The notes under the pieces: generated by a model
Told to the model about the DNA's origin: nothing
The model's input: only the letters and a program-made list of their open reading frames with translations
Databases searched by the model: none
Source: Lichenicola sp964248625
Lineage (GTDB): Bacteria; Pseudomonadota; Alphaproteobacteria; Acetobacterales; Acetobacteraceae
Assembly (NCBI GenBank): GCA_964248625.1
Contig: CAXTZG010000006.1
Span: 1-64,000 of the forward strand
Reading direction: 5' to 3'
Length of the DNA: 64,000 nt
Part shown: piece after piece, positions 18,415 through 27,255 of the stretch
How positions within the stretch are numbered: the first letter of the stretch is position 1
Layout of the letters: every line of letters starts with the position of its first letter
Made by a program: the position numbers and the translations under genes

Positions 18415-19890
18415 CTACTCGACGACCGATGCCGGCGTGCTCTGCGTCACCGTCACCGCCGGCACCAGGATGGCAAGCAGCAGGGTCAGCACGGTCATCG
18501 CGAAGATCGCCCAGAAGGTGAGGTGCAGCGACTGACCCAGCGCAGCGCGCACGGCGCTGCCGCCTGCGGCCAGGTCGGGCTGGCCGAGCAGCTGCCGGAT
18601 GGCGTCGAAGTCGGCGGCGGCGCTGCCGCCGTGGCGCGCCAGGCTGAGGTTCAGCACGCCGCCCAGCACGGTGGCACCCAGCGTGCTTCCGAGGTTGCGC
18701 GAGAAGATGTTGGATGCGGTCGCCGAGCCGCGCTCGGCCCAGCCGACGCTGTGCTGGATCAGCACGATGGCGGCCGTGCTGAGGAACCCCATGCCGAGCC
18801 CCATGACCAGCGAGCCGCAGCCCGCCACGACCGGCGGCGTGCCTGGCTTCAGGACGAGAAAGGCCAGCGCTCCCGCCGGCAGGAGTGCCGCGCCGAACAG
18901 CAAGGTGGCGCGCAGGCCGAAGCGGCCGAAGTTGCGCGCAGCCAGGGTGGCTCCGATCGGCCAGCCGAGCACCATGACGGTCAGCGTGAACCCAGCGACG
19001 AGCGCGGACCGGCCCATCACGCCCTGGACGAACATCGGCAGGAAGGTGGTCAGGCCGATGATCGCCATGCCGCTGAGCAGGGTCGTGACGTTGGTGGCAG
19101 CGATCGGGCGGCGCGCCCACAGCGAGAAGGCGAGCATGGGGTCTCGCGCGCGCCGCTCCTGCCAGACGAACGACGCCGCGCCGAGCACGAACACCCCGGC
19201 GCTCCACAACGCCGTCCTGCCGCCGCCGACGGTACCGGCCTCGGTGATGGCGAGCATGAGGGCTGCGATCGTCACGGCAAACAGGGCCGCCCCCGCCACG
19301 TCCAGGCTGCGGGCCCTGCTCGCCACGTCCTCGCGCAGGAAGGCGCTGAAGCCTGCCGCCGCCGCCAGGCCGACCGGCAGGTTGATCCAGAAGATCCAGC
19401 TCCAGCTCAGATGTGCGATGATCAGCCCGCCCGTCAGCGGTCCCAGAACCGACGAGATGCCCCAGACGCTGGCCAGCCAGCCCTGGATCCGCCCCCGCTC
19501 CTCGACCGAGTAGAGGTCGCCGACCACGGTGAGCGAGACCGGCTGGATGGCGCCGGCGCCCACGCCCTGCAGCAGGCGGAACACGATCAGCGACGACATC
19601 GACCAGGCCAAGCCGCACAGCGTCGAGCCGAGCAGGAACACCGCGATCCCGATCAGCAGCACCGGCTTGCGGCCATAGAGATCGGCGAGCTTGCCGAACA
19701 CCACCGTGGTTGCCGTCTGGGTCAGCAGGAAGGAGGAGAACACCCAGGCATACAGGTGCAGGTCGCCGAGCTGGCCCGCGATCTGCGGCATGGCGGTCGA
19801 GACGATGGTGGCCTCGATCGCGATCATGAACATGGCGGCGATGACGGAGGCCAGGACCAGCGGGCGGCGGAGGACGGGAGATGCGGACAT
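18415..19890 (-). CDS. MFS drug/proton antiporter, DHA2 family (14 TM)
   Basis: This 491-residue protein has fourteen hydrophobic segments. The features match the DHA2 multidrug exporter family: TM1 IAAMFMIAIEATIVSTAMPQI with the acidic residue typical of EmrB-like pumps, the FGKLADLYGRKPVLLIG loop, and motif C-like VWGISSVLGPLTGGLI in TM5. It would export toxic organic compounds in exchange for protons. It is monocistronic. The downstream (lower-coordinate) side faces a convergent gene, and upstream 65 bases separate it from the end of an SDR gene on the same strand, so the two could be co-transcribed. Confidence 0.85.
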   Translation of the reverse strand: MSASPVLRRPLVLASVIAAMFMIAIEATIVSTAMPQIAGQLGDLHLYAWVFSSFLLTQTATTVVFGKLADLYGRKPVLLIGIAVFLLGSTLCGLAWSMSSLIVFRLLQGVGAGAIQPVSLTVVGDLYSVEERGRIQGWLASVWGISSVLGPLTGGLIIAHLSWSWIFWINLPVGLAAAAGFSAFLREDVASRARSLDVAGAALFAVTIAALMLAITEAGTVGGGRTALWSAGVFVLGAASFVWQERRARDPMLAFSLWARRPIAATNVTTLLSGMAIIGLTTFLPMFVQGVMGRSALVAGFTLTVMVLGWPIGATLAARNFGRFGLRATLLFGAALLPAGALAFLVLKPGTPPVVAGCGSLVMGLGMGFLSTAAIVLIQHSVGWAERGSATASNIFSRNLGSTLGATVLGGVLNLSLARHGGSAAADFDAIRQLLGQPDLAAGGSAVRAALGQSLHLTFWAIFAMTVLTLLLAILVPAVTVTQSTPASVVE

Positions 19891-19955
19891 GGCGCCTAGC
19901 TAGACCGTGCCCGCCCGATGAACCAGCGGCCGCAGGGCAGGCGGGCGCGTGCCGG

Positions 19956-20816
19956 CTAGAGCGCCTTGCGGTGCTCCGGGTAGTCGGCATCGAGCGTCAC
20001 CTGCTTCCAGGTCCCGAACTCGGTGCGGAGCCGGTCGAGCTTGGCATGAGCCATCTCGAATGCCGGCCCTCCAAGCAGCAGGCGAAGCGGCGGGTTCTCC
20101 GCCGTCACGGCGGCGATGATCGCCTCCGCTCCGCGCACCGGGTCGCCCGCCTGGTTGCCGCTCCGCTCGCGGGTCTGGCGCCGGCGTGCGCCGGCGGTGT
20201 CGTCGTAGGCCTCGATCGTCGTGCCGCTCTCGATGATCGAGCGGCCGGCCCAGTCGGTCCGGAACGGACCCGGCTCGACGATCGTCACCTTGATGCCGAG
20301 CGGGGCGCCCTCGATCGACAGGCTCTCAGACAGGCCTTCGACCGCATATTTCGTCGCATGGTAGAAGCCGGTCGCAGCGAAGCTCACGAGGCCGCCGATC
20401 GACGAGATGTTGACCACGTGGCCCTGCTTCTGCGCGCGCATCAGCGGCAGCACCGCCTGTGTCAGCGCGATCAGGCCGAACACGTTGGTCTCGAACTGGG
20501 CCCGGATGCCCTCGTCCTCGCCTTCCTCGATGGCTGCCAGGTAGCCGTAGCCGGCGTTGTTCACGAGCACGTCGATCCGCCCGAACCGCCGCTCGGCTTC
20601 CTCGACGGCGCTCCGGACATTCGCGCGGTCGGTCACGTCGAGCCGGAGCGCCAGCGCCTGCTCGGCGTGGCCTTCCAGAAGATCGTCGAGCTGTGCCGGG
20701 TTGCGCGCGGTCATCACCGCACGCCAGCCGCGGGCGAGCACGAGCCTGGCGAGCTCGCGGCCGAACCCGGTCGAGCAGCCGGTGATGAACCAGACGGGTG
20801 TTTGGCTAGCTGACAT
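19956..20816 (-). CDS. SDR-family oxidoreductase
   Basis: This 286-residue protein starts at the ATG complementary to 20814-20816, with GGAG eight bases upstream. A longer in-frame start at 20945 adds residues that do not look like an SDR. The classical SDR motifs are present: ITGCSTGFGREL (cofactor loop), LDVTDRANV, NNAGYG, ISSIGG with the catalytic Ser, and YHATK with Tyr and Lys. The long C-terminus past the PGPFRTDWAG segment is typical of the classical NADP-dependent group annotated as oxidoreductase/retinol-dehydrogenase-like. It precedes the DHA2 exporter on the same strand. Confidence 0.85.
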   Translation of the reverse strand: MSASQTPVWFITGCSTGFGRELARLVLARGWRAVMTARNPAQLDDLLEGHAEQALALRLDVTDRANVRSAVEEAERRFGRIDVLVNNAGYGYLAAIEEGEDEGIRAQFETNVFGLIALTQAVLPLMRAQKQGHVVNISSIGGLVSFAATGFYHATKYAVEGLSESLSIEGAPLGIKVTIVEPGPFRTDWAGRSIIESGTTIEAYDDTAGARRRQTRERSGNQAGDPVRGAEAIIAAVTAENPPLRLLLGGPAFEMAHAKLDRLRTEFGTWKQVTLDADYPEHRKAL

Positions 20817-20922
20817 GGGGATGCTCCATTTGAAGGCGTGGCGACCGAGGCCCGGACCAGGCTGCTCGGACGCCAGGGCCGCCATCGTCTCCAGGGCTGC
20901 CTGGGCGGCAGGCCGGTTCCCG

Positions 20923-21210
20923 TCACGGCGGCTCCTGCAAAGCATGCACCACAGCCGCGATCAAGGGGAGGCCCTGGAGCAACGCGGGCACGACGCGCTC
21001 CGGCATCGCGGCATGCGGATCATGCCCCGACCCGTCGATGATCAGGCTGTCGGCACGAAGCTGCGCCGCAAACCGCCGGGCTTCGGCGACCGCGTCGGGG
21101 AAGTCCGGGTCGCGGCTGCCCATGGCCATGAGGGCTGGCACCCGACCGGCGGGTATCATGGCTGCGGCGTCGGCCTTGGACAGGCCGACCATCGCGAGGC
21201 GTGCCGCCAT
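20923..21210 (-). pseudogene. C-terminal fragment of an alpha/beta hydrolase
   Basis: The last ~90 residues of an alpha/beta hydrolase are visible: the strand PALMAMGSRDPDFPDAVAEA contains the catalytic-acid region and DSLIIDGSGHDPHAAMPERV the catalytic His. The frame is open a little further upstream (to about 21315) and reads PPRTGRMAARLAMVGLSKAD, like the lid region of these enzymes, but the N-terminal half with the nucleophile elbow is absent. It is therefore a deletion remnant between the SDR and the ScfR gene. Confidence 0.55.
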
Positions 21211-21365
21211 GCGTCCGGTTCTCGGAGGGTCCGGGTCAACACAGGCTTGATCGGGCCACGCTGACGCGAGTGCTGACAGAACCAGGTGCCGTAAAGCCGA
21301 CCGGCGCCGTCACGTCTTGCGATGTGTTGCGCCCGGCTGGAGGCCGCTGCCAGTTTGGCAGTCGC

Positions 21366-22793
21366 TCACGTCGAGATCTTGTAAGGCACGACGCCGCGCT
21401 CGCCGGAACCGACATCCAGCTTCAGGCCGGCGGGCGGGACGGCCCGATGCCGGCACTCGACGCGTTCGCAGGACCGACAGCCGGGTCCGATCGGCACGGC
21501 AGCGGCCGGGTTGTCGAGGTCGAGTCCGACCGCATAAACGGTGAGCGGCGCATAGCCGATCTCACAGCCAAGTACCACGGCGACAGAGCGCGGGCGGCTC
21601 AGGTAGGCGCTGTCGCTTCGGCCGACGGTCCGCGCTATGTTGAGATAGGTGACGTTGTCCGGGGTGCGTGCGAGCTGCACCAGTGTCTCGCCTGGACGCG
21701 CGAAGGCGCTGTAGACGTTCCATAGCGGGCAGGGACCGCCGAAACGGGAGAACTGGAAGCGTGTCGCCGAGGATCGCTTCAGCACGTTGCCGGCGATGTC
21801 GGTCTTGAGAAAGAAGAACGGCAGTCCGGGCATGCCGGGTCGTTGCATCGTGCTGAGCCGGTGGCAGACCTGCTCGAAGCTGACACCGAAGCGTCGTTGC
21901 AGACGCGCTACATCGTAGCTGACGGCGCGCGCTTCTTCCAGAAACCGCACGTAAGGCATCATCAGCGCGCCGGAAAAGTAGTTGGCGAGTCCGACGCGGG
22001 CCAGCGCAGTCGCCTCCAGGGTGGAAAGCGGTGACTGTCGAAGCACGCGCTCGATCTCGCGACGCTGCTCGAGCTGCGCCACGATGTGGCCCATCCAGAA
22101 CGCCCGGCTTTCGGTGGATGCCTCCTCTGCCAGCGTCAGGCTGCGTGTCGCGCGGTTCAGCCTCCAGACGGTTCCGTGCTGGAGCAGCGCCCTGTCGCTA
22201 TCGACCGTGATGCCGTGGCGATCACGCAGATATCGTATCAGGTTTTCATGTGAGCCGTTGCAGCTGAACCGTTCACGCTCGACCAGGGCCTCGGCGGCCC
22301 GGTCCAGGCCGGCGAAGTGGTTGCGGTGGCCCTGCACCCAGTCGCGGACTTCCTCGTATATCGAGCCGGAGCCCACGGCCAGCGGCGCGTTATGGCTCGC
22401 CGGCTCCGATTGCTCGTCGCGCGACCGGAACGCGCGGTAAAGGGTGAGGAAGCGCTGGGCTACCCCAGGTGCCGCCTGGATGCTGGCCGCCGCTTCGGCG
22501 AGGCTGACGATGCCGCCGCCGAACACGGGATCGGCGGTGGCCTCCCGCAGGTCGTGCACCAGGCGCAGCGCCTCGCTGTCCTCGAAAGTGGAGACAGGAA
22601 CGGCCAGCTTCTCTGCCAGGCGGTGCATGACCCGGCGCGGCAGCGGCCGCTGATCGCACTCGATCTGACTCAGGTAGCTGGGCGATAGGCCGATCGACCG
22701 GGCCAGGGCCGCCTGGCTGAGCTGGTGCTGCTCGCGTAACCGACGAAGGCGCTCGCCAGCGAACAGCTTGGGCGCCGCACCCGTTCGCAACAT
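21366..22793 (-). CDS. ScfR-type (short-chain acyl-CoA responsive) XRE transcriptional regulator of the prp operon
   Basis: This protein is 475 residues from the ATG at 22793; a TTG at 22799 is also possible. It has an N-terminal XRE helix-turn-helix (LRRLREQHQLSQAALARSIG, then YLSQIECDQRPLP), a long middle region of the IrrE/DUF955-like type, and a C-terminal Cys-rich segment (GCRSCERVECRHRA) typical of the RamB/ScfR/PrpC-regulator family. Members sense propionyl- or short-chain-acyl metabolites and control the methylcitrate cycle. It is divergent from prpD with about 130 bases between the starts, the usual place for autoregulated activators. Confidence 0.82.
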   Translation of the reverse strand: MLRTGAAPKLFAGERLRRLREQHQLSQAALARSIGLSPSYLSQIECDQRPLPRRVMHRLAEKLAVPVSTFEDSEALRLVHDLREATADPVFGGGIVSLAEAAASIQAAPGVAQRFLTLYRAFRSRDEQSEPASHNAPLAVGSGSIYEEVRDWVQGHRNHFAGLDRAAEALVERERFSCNGSHENLIRYLRDRHGITVDSDRALLQHGTVWRLNRATRSLTLAEEASTESRAFWMGHIVAQLEQRREIERVLRQSPLSTLEATALARVGLANYFSGALMMPYVRFLEEARAVSYDVARLQRRFGVSFEQVCHRLSTMQRPGMPGLPFFFLKTDIAGNVLKRSSATRFQFSRFGGPCPLWNVYSAFARPGETLVQLARTPDNVTYLNIARTVGRSDSAYLSRPRSVAVVLGCEIGYAPLTVYAVGLDLDNPAAAVPIGPGCRSCERVECRHRAVPPAGLKLDVGSGERGVVPYKIST

Positions 22794-22924
22794 CCGCAAG
22801 TTTCTCCGGATCTGTACGCCAGAATCTGCAACATGCTGGCTATATTCGGTTCCGATGCAGGGGGATAGTGCGACCTGGCGACGAGCCGACCAGTTGTCCG
22901 ACCGTCCTGATAAAAGAAGAGCCG
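22794..22924. promoter_or_regulatory. Divergent control region between the ScfR-type regulator and prpD
   Basis: The 131-base interval must carry both promoters. TATATT at 22841-22846 is a possible -10 toward prpD. GCAACAT occurs as a direct repeat at 22787-22793 (overlapping the regulator start) and 22828-22834, and TTGCGGA/TCTGCAA elements nearby recall the TTTGCAA-type sites of RamB-like regulators. The binding site assignment is tentative. Confidence 0.4.
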
Positions 22925-24427
22925 ATGATCATCCATGACGTCCGCGTTCATCCCGAGAGCGATCGCTTGGCGCGCGAGGAGCAGCTGGCATGGAAGATCG
23001 CCGAGGTGGCGGTCGATCCGGTCTCGGTCGAGGACGAGGTCGCCGAGATGATCGTCAACCGGATCATCGACAACGCCGCGGTGGCGATCGCTTCGGTCAA
23101 CCGGCATCCGGTGATCACCGCACGCGACCAGGCGCTGGCGCATCCGCGCGCTGGCGGCGCCACCTTGTTCGGCTGCGGTCCGGAGGTCCGGGTGCATGCG
23201 GAATGGGCTGCCTGGGCGAACGGCACCGCGGTGCGCGAGCTCGATTATCACGATACCTTCCTGGCGGCGGAGTATTCCCACCCCGGCGACAACATCCCGC
23301 CGATCCTGGCGGTGGCGCAGCAGACCGGCTGCAGCGGCGCCGGGCTGATACGCGGACTGGCCACCGGCTACGAGATCCAGGTGGACCTGGTGCGTGCCGT
23401 CTGCCTGCACGAGCACAAGATCGACCACGTGGCACATCTGGGCCCGTCGGTCGCGGCCGGCATCGGCGCCATGTTGGGCTTGCCTGCGGAGATCGTGTTT
23501 CAGGCGGTGCAGCAGGCGCTGCACGTGACCACCGCGACCCGGCAGTCGCGCAAGGGCGAGATCTCGTCTTGGAAGGCGTTCGCGCCGAGCCACGCCGGCA
23601 AGCTGGCGATCGAGGCGGTCGACCGGGCAATGCGCGGCGAAGGCGCGCCGTCGCCGATCTACGAGGGCGAGGACGGCGTCATCGCCTGGATGCTGGGCGG
23701 CAAGGGTGCACAATACAGCGTGCCGCTGCCGGGCCCGGGCGAGCCGAAGCGCGCCATCCTCGACACCTATACCAAGGAGCACTCAGCCGAATACCAGAGC
23801 CAGGCGCTGATCGACCTGTGCTTTCGTATGGGCAGACAGGTTCAGGACTGGGAGCAGGTGCGCGACATCCTGATCGAGACCTCGCACCACACCCACTTCG
23901 TGATCGGCACCGGCTCCAACGACCCGCAGAAGTTCGACCCCACGGCTTCGCGCGAGACGCTCGACCACTCGATCATGTACATCGTCGCGGTGGCGCTGCA
24001 GGACGGCGACTGGCATCACGAGCGCTCCTACGCGCCGGAGCGGGCCCAGCGCGCGGACACGGTGAGGCTGTGGTCGAAGATCCGCACCGTCGAGAGCGGG
24101 CGCTGGACCGAGCGGTATCATTCGGTCGATCCGGCGATCAAGGCGTTCGGCGGCCGGGTGATCATCACCATGCAGGATGGCCGGGTGATTGAGGACGAGC
24201 TTGCGGTGGCGAACGCGCATCCGCTCGGAGCAACACCCTGGAGACGCGACGCCTACATCGCCAAGTTCCGCGTCCTGACCCAGGACGTGCTGGAGCCGAA
24301 GGAAGCCGAGCGCTTTCTGGACCTCGTGCAACGGCTGCCGACACTGGGCGCGGACGAGCTGCCTAGGCTCAACGTGACGGTGGCGTCCGCCAGCCTCGGT
24401 CGCGGTCAGCGCGGCCTGTTCGACTGA
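22925..24427 (+). CDS. prpD: 2-methylcitrate dehydratase
   Basis: This 500-residue protein of the MmgE/PrpD family starts at ATG 22925 with AAGAAGAG just upstream. Recognisable blocks are VNRIIDNAAVAIASVN, RELDYHDTFLAAEYSHPGDN with the conserved His-Asp, HKIDHVAHLGPSVAAG, ATRQSRKGEISSWKAFAPSH, and a C-terminal YHSVDPAIKAFGG. It dehydrates 2-methylcitrate to 2-methyl-cis-aconitate in the cytoplasm. It is the first gene of a prpD-prpC-prpB operon divergent from the ScfR-type regulator. Length and motifs look intact. Confidence 0.93.
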   Translation: MIIHDVRVHPESDRLAREEQLAWKIAEVAVDPVSVEDEVAEMIVNRIIDNAAVAIASVNRHPVITARDQALAHPRAGGATLFGCGPEVRVHAEWAAWANGTAVRELDYHDTFLAAEYSHPGDNIPPILAVAQQTGCSGAGLIRGLATGYEIQVDLVRAVCLHEHKIDHVAHLGPSVAAGIGAMLGLPAEIVFQAVQQALHVTTATRQSRKGEISSWKAFAPSHAGKLAIEAVDRAMRGEGAPSPIYEGEDGVIAWMLGGKGAQYSVPLPGPGEPKRAILDTYTKEHSAEYQSQALIDLCFRMGRQVQDWEQVRDILIETSHHTHFVIGTGSNDPQKFDPTASRETLDHSIMYIVAVALQDGDWHHERSYAPERAQRADTVRLWSKIRTVESGRWTERYHSVDPAIKAFGGRVIITMQDGRVIEDELAVANAHPLGATPWRRDAYIAKFRVLTQDVLEPKEAERFLDLVQRLPTLGADELPRLNVTVASASLGRGQRGLFD

Positions 24428-24486
24428 ACCTAATCGCGGATGGACCAGCCTGCCCGCTTGAGGCAGCCCCGTGCAGGAGATGATGC

Positions 24487-25659
24487 ATGAACGCCTTGGC
24501 CAGCACTGACACGGCAGCTCGGACGTTGCCGAAGCTGAAGAAGTCAGTGGCGCTGTCCGGCGTCGTCGCCGGCAATACCGCGCTCTGCACCGTCGGCCGC
24601 ACCGGCAACGACCTGCACTACCGCGGCTACGACATCATCGAGATCGCCGGAGCCTGCGAGTTCGAGGAGATCGCGCACCTGCTGGTGCACGGCACCCTGC
24701 CGAACCGGGCCGAGCTTGCCGCCTACAAGCTGAAGCTGAAGCGCCTGCGCGGCATTCCAGCCGCGGTTCGGGACGTATTGGAGGTGTTGCCGGCGGCGGC
24801 GCACCCGATGGACGTGATGCGCACCGGCGTCTCGGCGCTGGGCTGCGTGCTGCCGGAAAAGGACGATCACGGCATCGCCGGCGCCTGCGACATCGCCGAC
24901 AGGTTGATGGCCTCACTCGGCTCGATGTTGCTGGCCTGGTATCACTACGCGCTTAACGGCGTGCGTATCGACGTCGAAACCGACGACGACAGCATCGGTG
25001 GCCACTTCCTGCACCTGCTGCACGGCGAGGCGCCGCGGCCGAGCTGGGTGCGGGCGATGCATACCTCGCTCAACCTCTACGCGGAGCACGAGTTCAACGC
25101 CTCGACCTTCGCCGCGCGGGTGATCGCCGGCACCGGCTCGGACATGTACTCGTCGATCAGCGGCGGCATCGGTGCGCTGCGCGGGCCGAAGCACGGCGGC
25201 GCCAACGAGGTGGCACTCGAGATCCAGCAGCGCTACGCGACGCCGGACGAGGCAGAAGCCGACATACGCCGCCGGGTCGAGGGGAAGGAGGTGGTGATCG
25301 GCTTCGGCCACCCGGTCTACACCATCTCCGATCCGCGCAACGCGGTGATCAAAGGTGTCGCGCGTGCGCTGTCGGAGGAGAATAAGGCCCGCATCCGCTA
25401 CGACATCGCCGAGCGGATCGAAAGCGTCATGGCAGAAACCAAGCGAATGTTTCCGAATCTGGACTGGTTCTCCGCCGTTTCCTACCAGCAGATGGCGATA
25501 CCGACTGCGATGTTCACCCCGCTCTTCGTGATCGCACGCACCGCCGGGTGGTCGGCACACGTGATCGAGCAGCGGACCGACGGCAAGATCATCCGTCCGT
25601 CCGCGAACTATATCGGCCCGGAGAACCTGCCCTTCGTGCCGCTCGACCAGCGCCCCTGA
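24487..25659 (+). CDS. prpC: 2-methylcitrate synthase
   Basis: This 390-residue protein of the citrate synthase family has an AGGAG about eight bases before its ATG. The opening GVVAGNTALCTVGRTGNDLHYRGYDI is the PrpC-type N-terminus. Catalytic blocks include LYAEHEFNASTFAARVIAGTGSDMYSS (active-site His), GALRGPKHGGANE (second His) and GFGHPVYTISDPR with the conserved His and Asp. It condenses propionyl-CoA with oxaloacetate. It lies 59 bases after prpD and 31 before prpB on the same strand. The length suits PrpC better than housekeeping GltA, which is about 430 residues. Confidence 0.93.
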   Translation: MNALASTDTAARTLPKLKKSVALSGVVAGNTALCTVGRTGNDLHYRGYDIIEIAGACEFEEIAHLLVHGTLPNRAELAAYKLKLKRLRGIPAAVRDVLEVLPAAAHPMDVMRTGVSALGCVLPEKDDHGIAGACDIADRLMASLGSMLLAWYHYALNGVRIDVETDDDSIGGHFLHLLHGEAPRPSWVRAMHTSLNLYAEHEFNASTFAARVIAGTGSDMYSSISGGIGALRGPKHGGANEVALEIQQRYATPDEAEADIRRRVEGKEVVIGFGHPVYTISDPRNAVIKGVARALSEENKARIRYDIAERIESVMAETKRMFPNLDWFSAVSYQQMAIPTAMFTPLFVIARTAGWSAHVIEQRTDGKIIRPSANYIGPENLPFVPLDQRP

Positions 25660-25690
25660 CGGCGCGCCGGGTCTCTCCAGGAGCTCATCC

Positions 25691-26599
25691 ATGCCCTACC
25701 TGCTCAACTCAGACCTGCCAGGCGAGGCGGCCGGCCGTCGCTTCCGCACCCTGCTGGAACGCCCATCGATCCTGCAGATCCCGGGTACGCATAACGGCAT
25801 GGCTGCGATCCAGGCTGCCCGCGCTGGCTTCGAGGCCTGCTACCTGTCCGGTGCGGCAATGACTGCATCGATGGGCCTGCCGGACCTCGGCATCATCACC
25901 GTCGATGAGGTATGCTTCTTCATTCGACAGGTTGCCCGTGCGTCCGGCCTGCCGGTGCTGGTGGACGGCGACACCGGCTATGGCGAGGCGCTCAACGTCA
26001 TGCACATGGTCCGCAGCTTCGAGGAGGCCGGTGCCGCCGCCGTGCATCTGGAGGATCAGCTGCTGCCCAAGAAGTGCGGCCACCTGAACGACAAGAAGCT
26101 CGCGGATGCGAATGACATGGCGGCCAAGGTGGCGGCGGCGGCCAAGGCGCGCCGCGACCTGGTCATCGTCGCCCGCACCGACGCGGTGGCGTCGGAAGGA
26201 CTGGACGCTGCGGTGGCACGGGCGAAGCTCTACGTGCAGGCGGGCGCCGATGCGATATTTCCCGAGGCGCTGAGCACGGGCGAGATGTTCCGCACCTTCG
26301 CGGAGCGCCTGCCGGGCGTGAAGCTGCTGGCCAACATGACCGAGTTCGGCCGCACCCCGTTCTTCACCGCAACCGAGTTCGAGCAGATGGGCTACCGGAT
26401 GGTGATCTGGCCGGTGTCGTCGCTGCGCGTCGCCAACAAGGCGCAGCAAGAACTTTATGCCTCCATCCGCACCAGCGGCGGCACCCGCGCGATGGTCGAG
26501 CGGATGCAGACTCGCAACGAGCTTTACGATCTGATCGGCTTGCACGACTACGAGGCGCTCGATGCCTCCATCGTCCGGACGATCGTGCCACAGGTATAG
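25691..26599 (+). CDS. prpB: 2-methylisocitrate lyase
   Basis: This 302-residue protein of the isocitrate lyase/PEP mutase family has the PrpB signature KKCGH (active-site Cys) within QLLPKKCGHLNDKKL. Metal and substrate residues appear in LVDGDTGYGEALN and IVARTDAVASEGLDAAVAR. The N-terminus IPGTHNGMAAIQAARAGFEACYLSGAA is typical. It cleaves 2-methylisocitrate to pyruvate and succinate, completing propionyl-CoA degradation. AGGAG precedes its ATG. It is the last gene of the operon. A five-pair hairpin (ACCGG/CCGGT) just after the stop is weak. Confidence 0.93.
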   Translation: MPYLLNSDLPGEAAGRRFRTLLERPSILQIPGTHNGMAAIQAARAGFEACYLSGAAMTASMGLPDLGIITVDEVCFFIRQVARASGLPVLVDGDTGYGEALNVMHMVRSFEEAGAAAVHLEDQLLPKKCGHLNDKKLADANDMAAKVAAAAKARRDLVIVARTDAVASEGLDAAVARAKLYVQAGADAIFPEALSTGEMFRTFAERLPGVKLLANMTEFGRTPFFTATEFEQMGYRMVIWPVSSLRVANKAQQELYASIRTSGGTRAMVERMQTRNELYDLIGLHDYEALDASIVRTIVPQV

Positions 26600-26799
26600 C
26601 ACATCGACCGGGCGTCTTTGTCCGGTTGACCAGTCTGCCGGTGTTACGACAAACAGACGATCCGACTGCGGCCAGATCGTCAGACCTCGGTTGATGGACA
26701 TGCTCGGCAATGGTTCCGACCGAGACATTGCATGGCCTCATGGAGGCTCGACCAGAAAGCACTCTGGATCAACAACAACGGGCGAGCGGAGACGGCGTC

Positions 26800-26931
26800 A
26801 TGACGCAGTGGGTGTACGGCTTTGCGGTGGGCTGCAACGAGGGTCGCGCGGACATGCGCGACCTGCTTGGCGGCAAGGGGGCGAACCTGGCCGAGATGGC
26901 TGGCATCGGCCTGCCCGTGCCGCCCGGCGAG
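26800..26931 (+). pseudogene. ppdK: N-terminal stub of pyruvate phosphate dikinase
   Basis: About 44 residues read WVYGFAVGCNEGRADMRDLL-GGKGANLAEM followed by GLPVPPGE, the start of PPDK (normally about 880 residues). From about 26931 the sequence switches to an IS5-type transposase remnant on the opposite strand and the PPDK frame continues into nonsense. The gene was evidently destroyed by an insertion followed by deletion. Its place after prpDCB is logical, since PPDK can turn the pyruvate from PrpB into PEP. Confidence 0.65.
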
Positions 26932-27128
26932 ACAATGCGGTTGGATACGCCCAGGCGGTTCCACCGGATGAAGCGGTCATGGATCGTCTTGTGTGGGTCA
27001 TAGTCCGTGAGCGCCTCGCGCCGACACAGGCCGTTGCGACTCACGAAATGATGCGGCTGATCACCCGTAGGTCACCGACCCGCGGCATCGTGCGACAGCG
27101 GAACATGCAACTCGATTCGCTGCATCTG
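26932..27128 (-). mobile_element. IS5-family transposase N-terminal remnant
   Basis: Read on the minus strand from 27128, the frame gives MQRIELHVPLSHDAAGR, an in-frame stop, then FVSRNGLCRREALTDYDP and HKTIHDRFIRWNRLGVSNRI. This follows the N-terminal DUF4096-type part of IS5 transposases (RNGL-x-WRDAP-x-x-YGPHKT-x-YNRF-x-RWSR-x-GVF). The stop codon, substitutions at conserved positions and the absence of a DDE domain mark a dead fragment. It abuts the ppdK stub. Confidence 0.65.
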
Positions 27129-27255
27129 CACCTTGGACAATCAGATTGAATCATTTACGGCAGCATCCCCTGATGCCGCAAATGAGTCACCCGATTGCCA
27201 CCTCTGCAAGCTGTCTAGCAGGTCCTGAGCCTGATGAAGGATTGGCTGTATCCGC

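Noticed and set aside
18055..19899. 614-residue plus-strand frame across the DHA2 exporter
   Set aside because: Opposite strand encodes a 14-TM MFS protein. The plus frame is repetitive Arg/Asp/Gln/Gly sequence.
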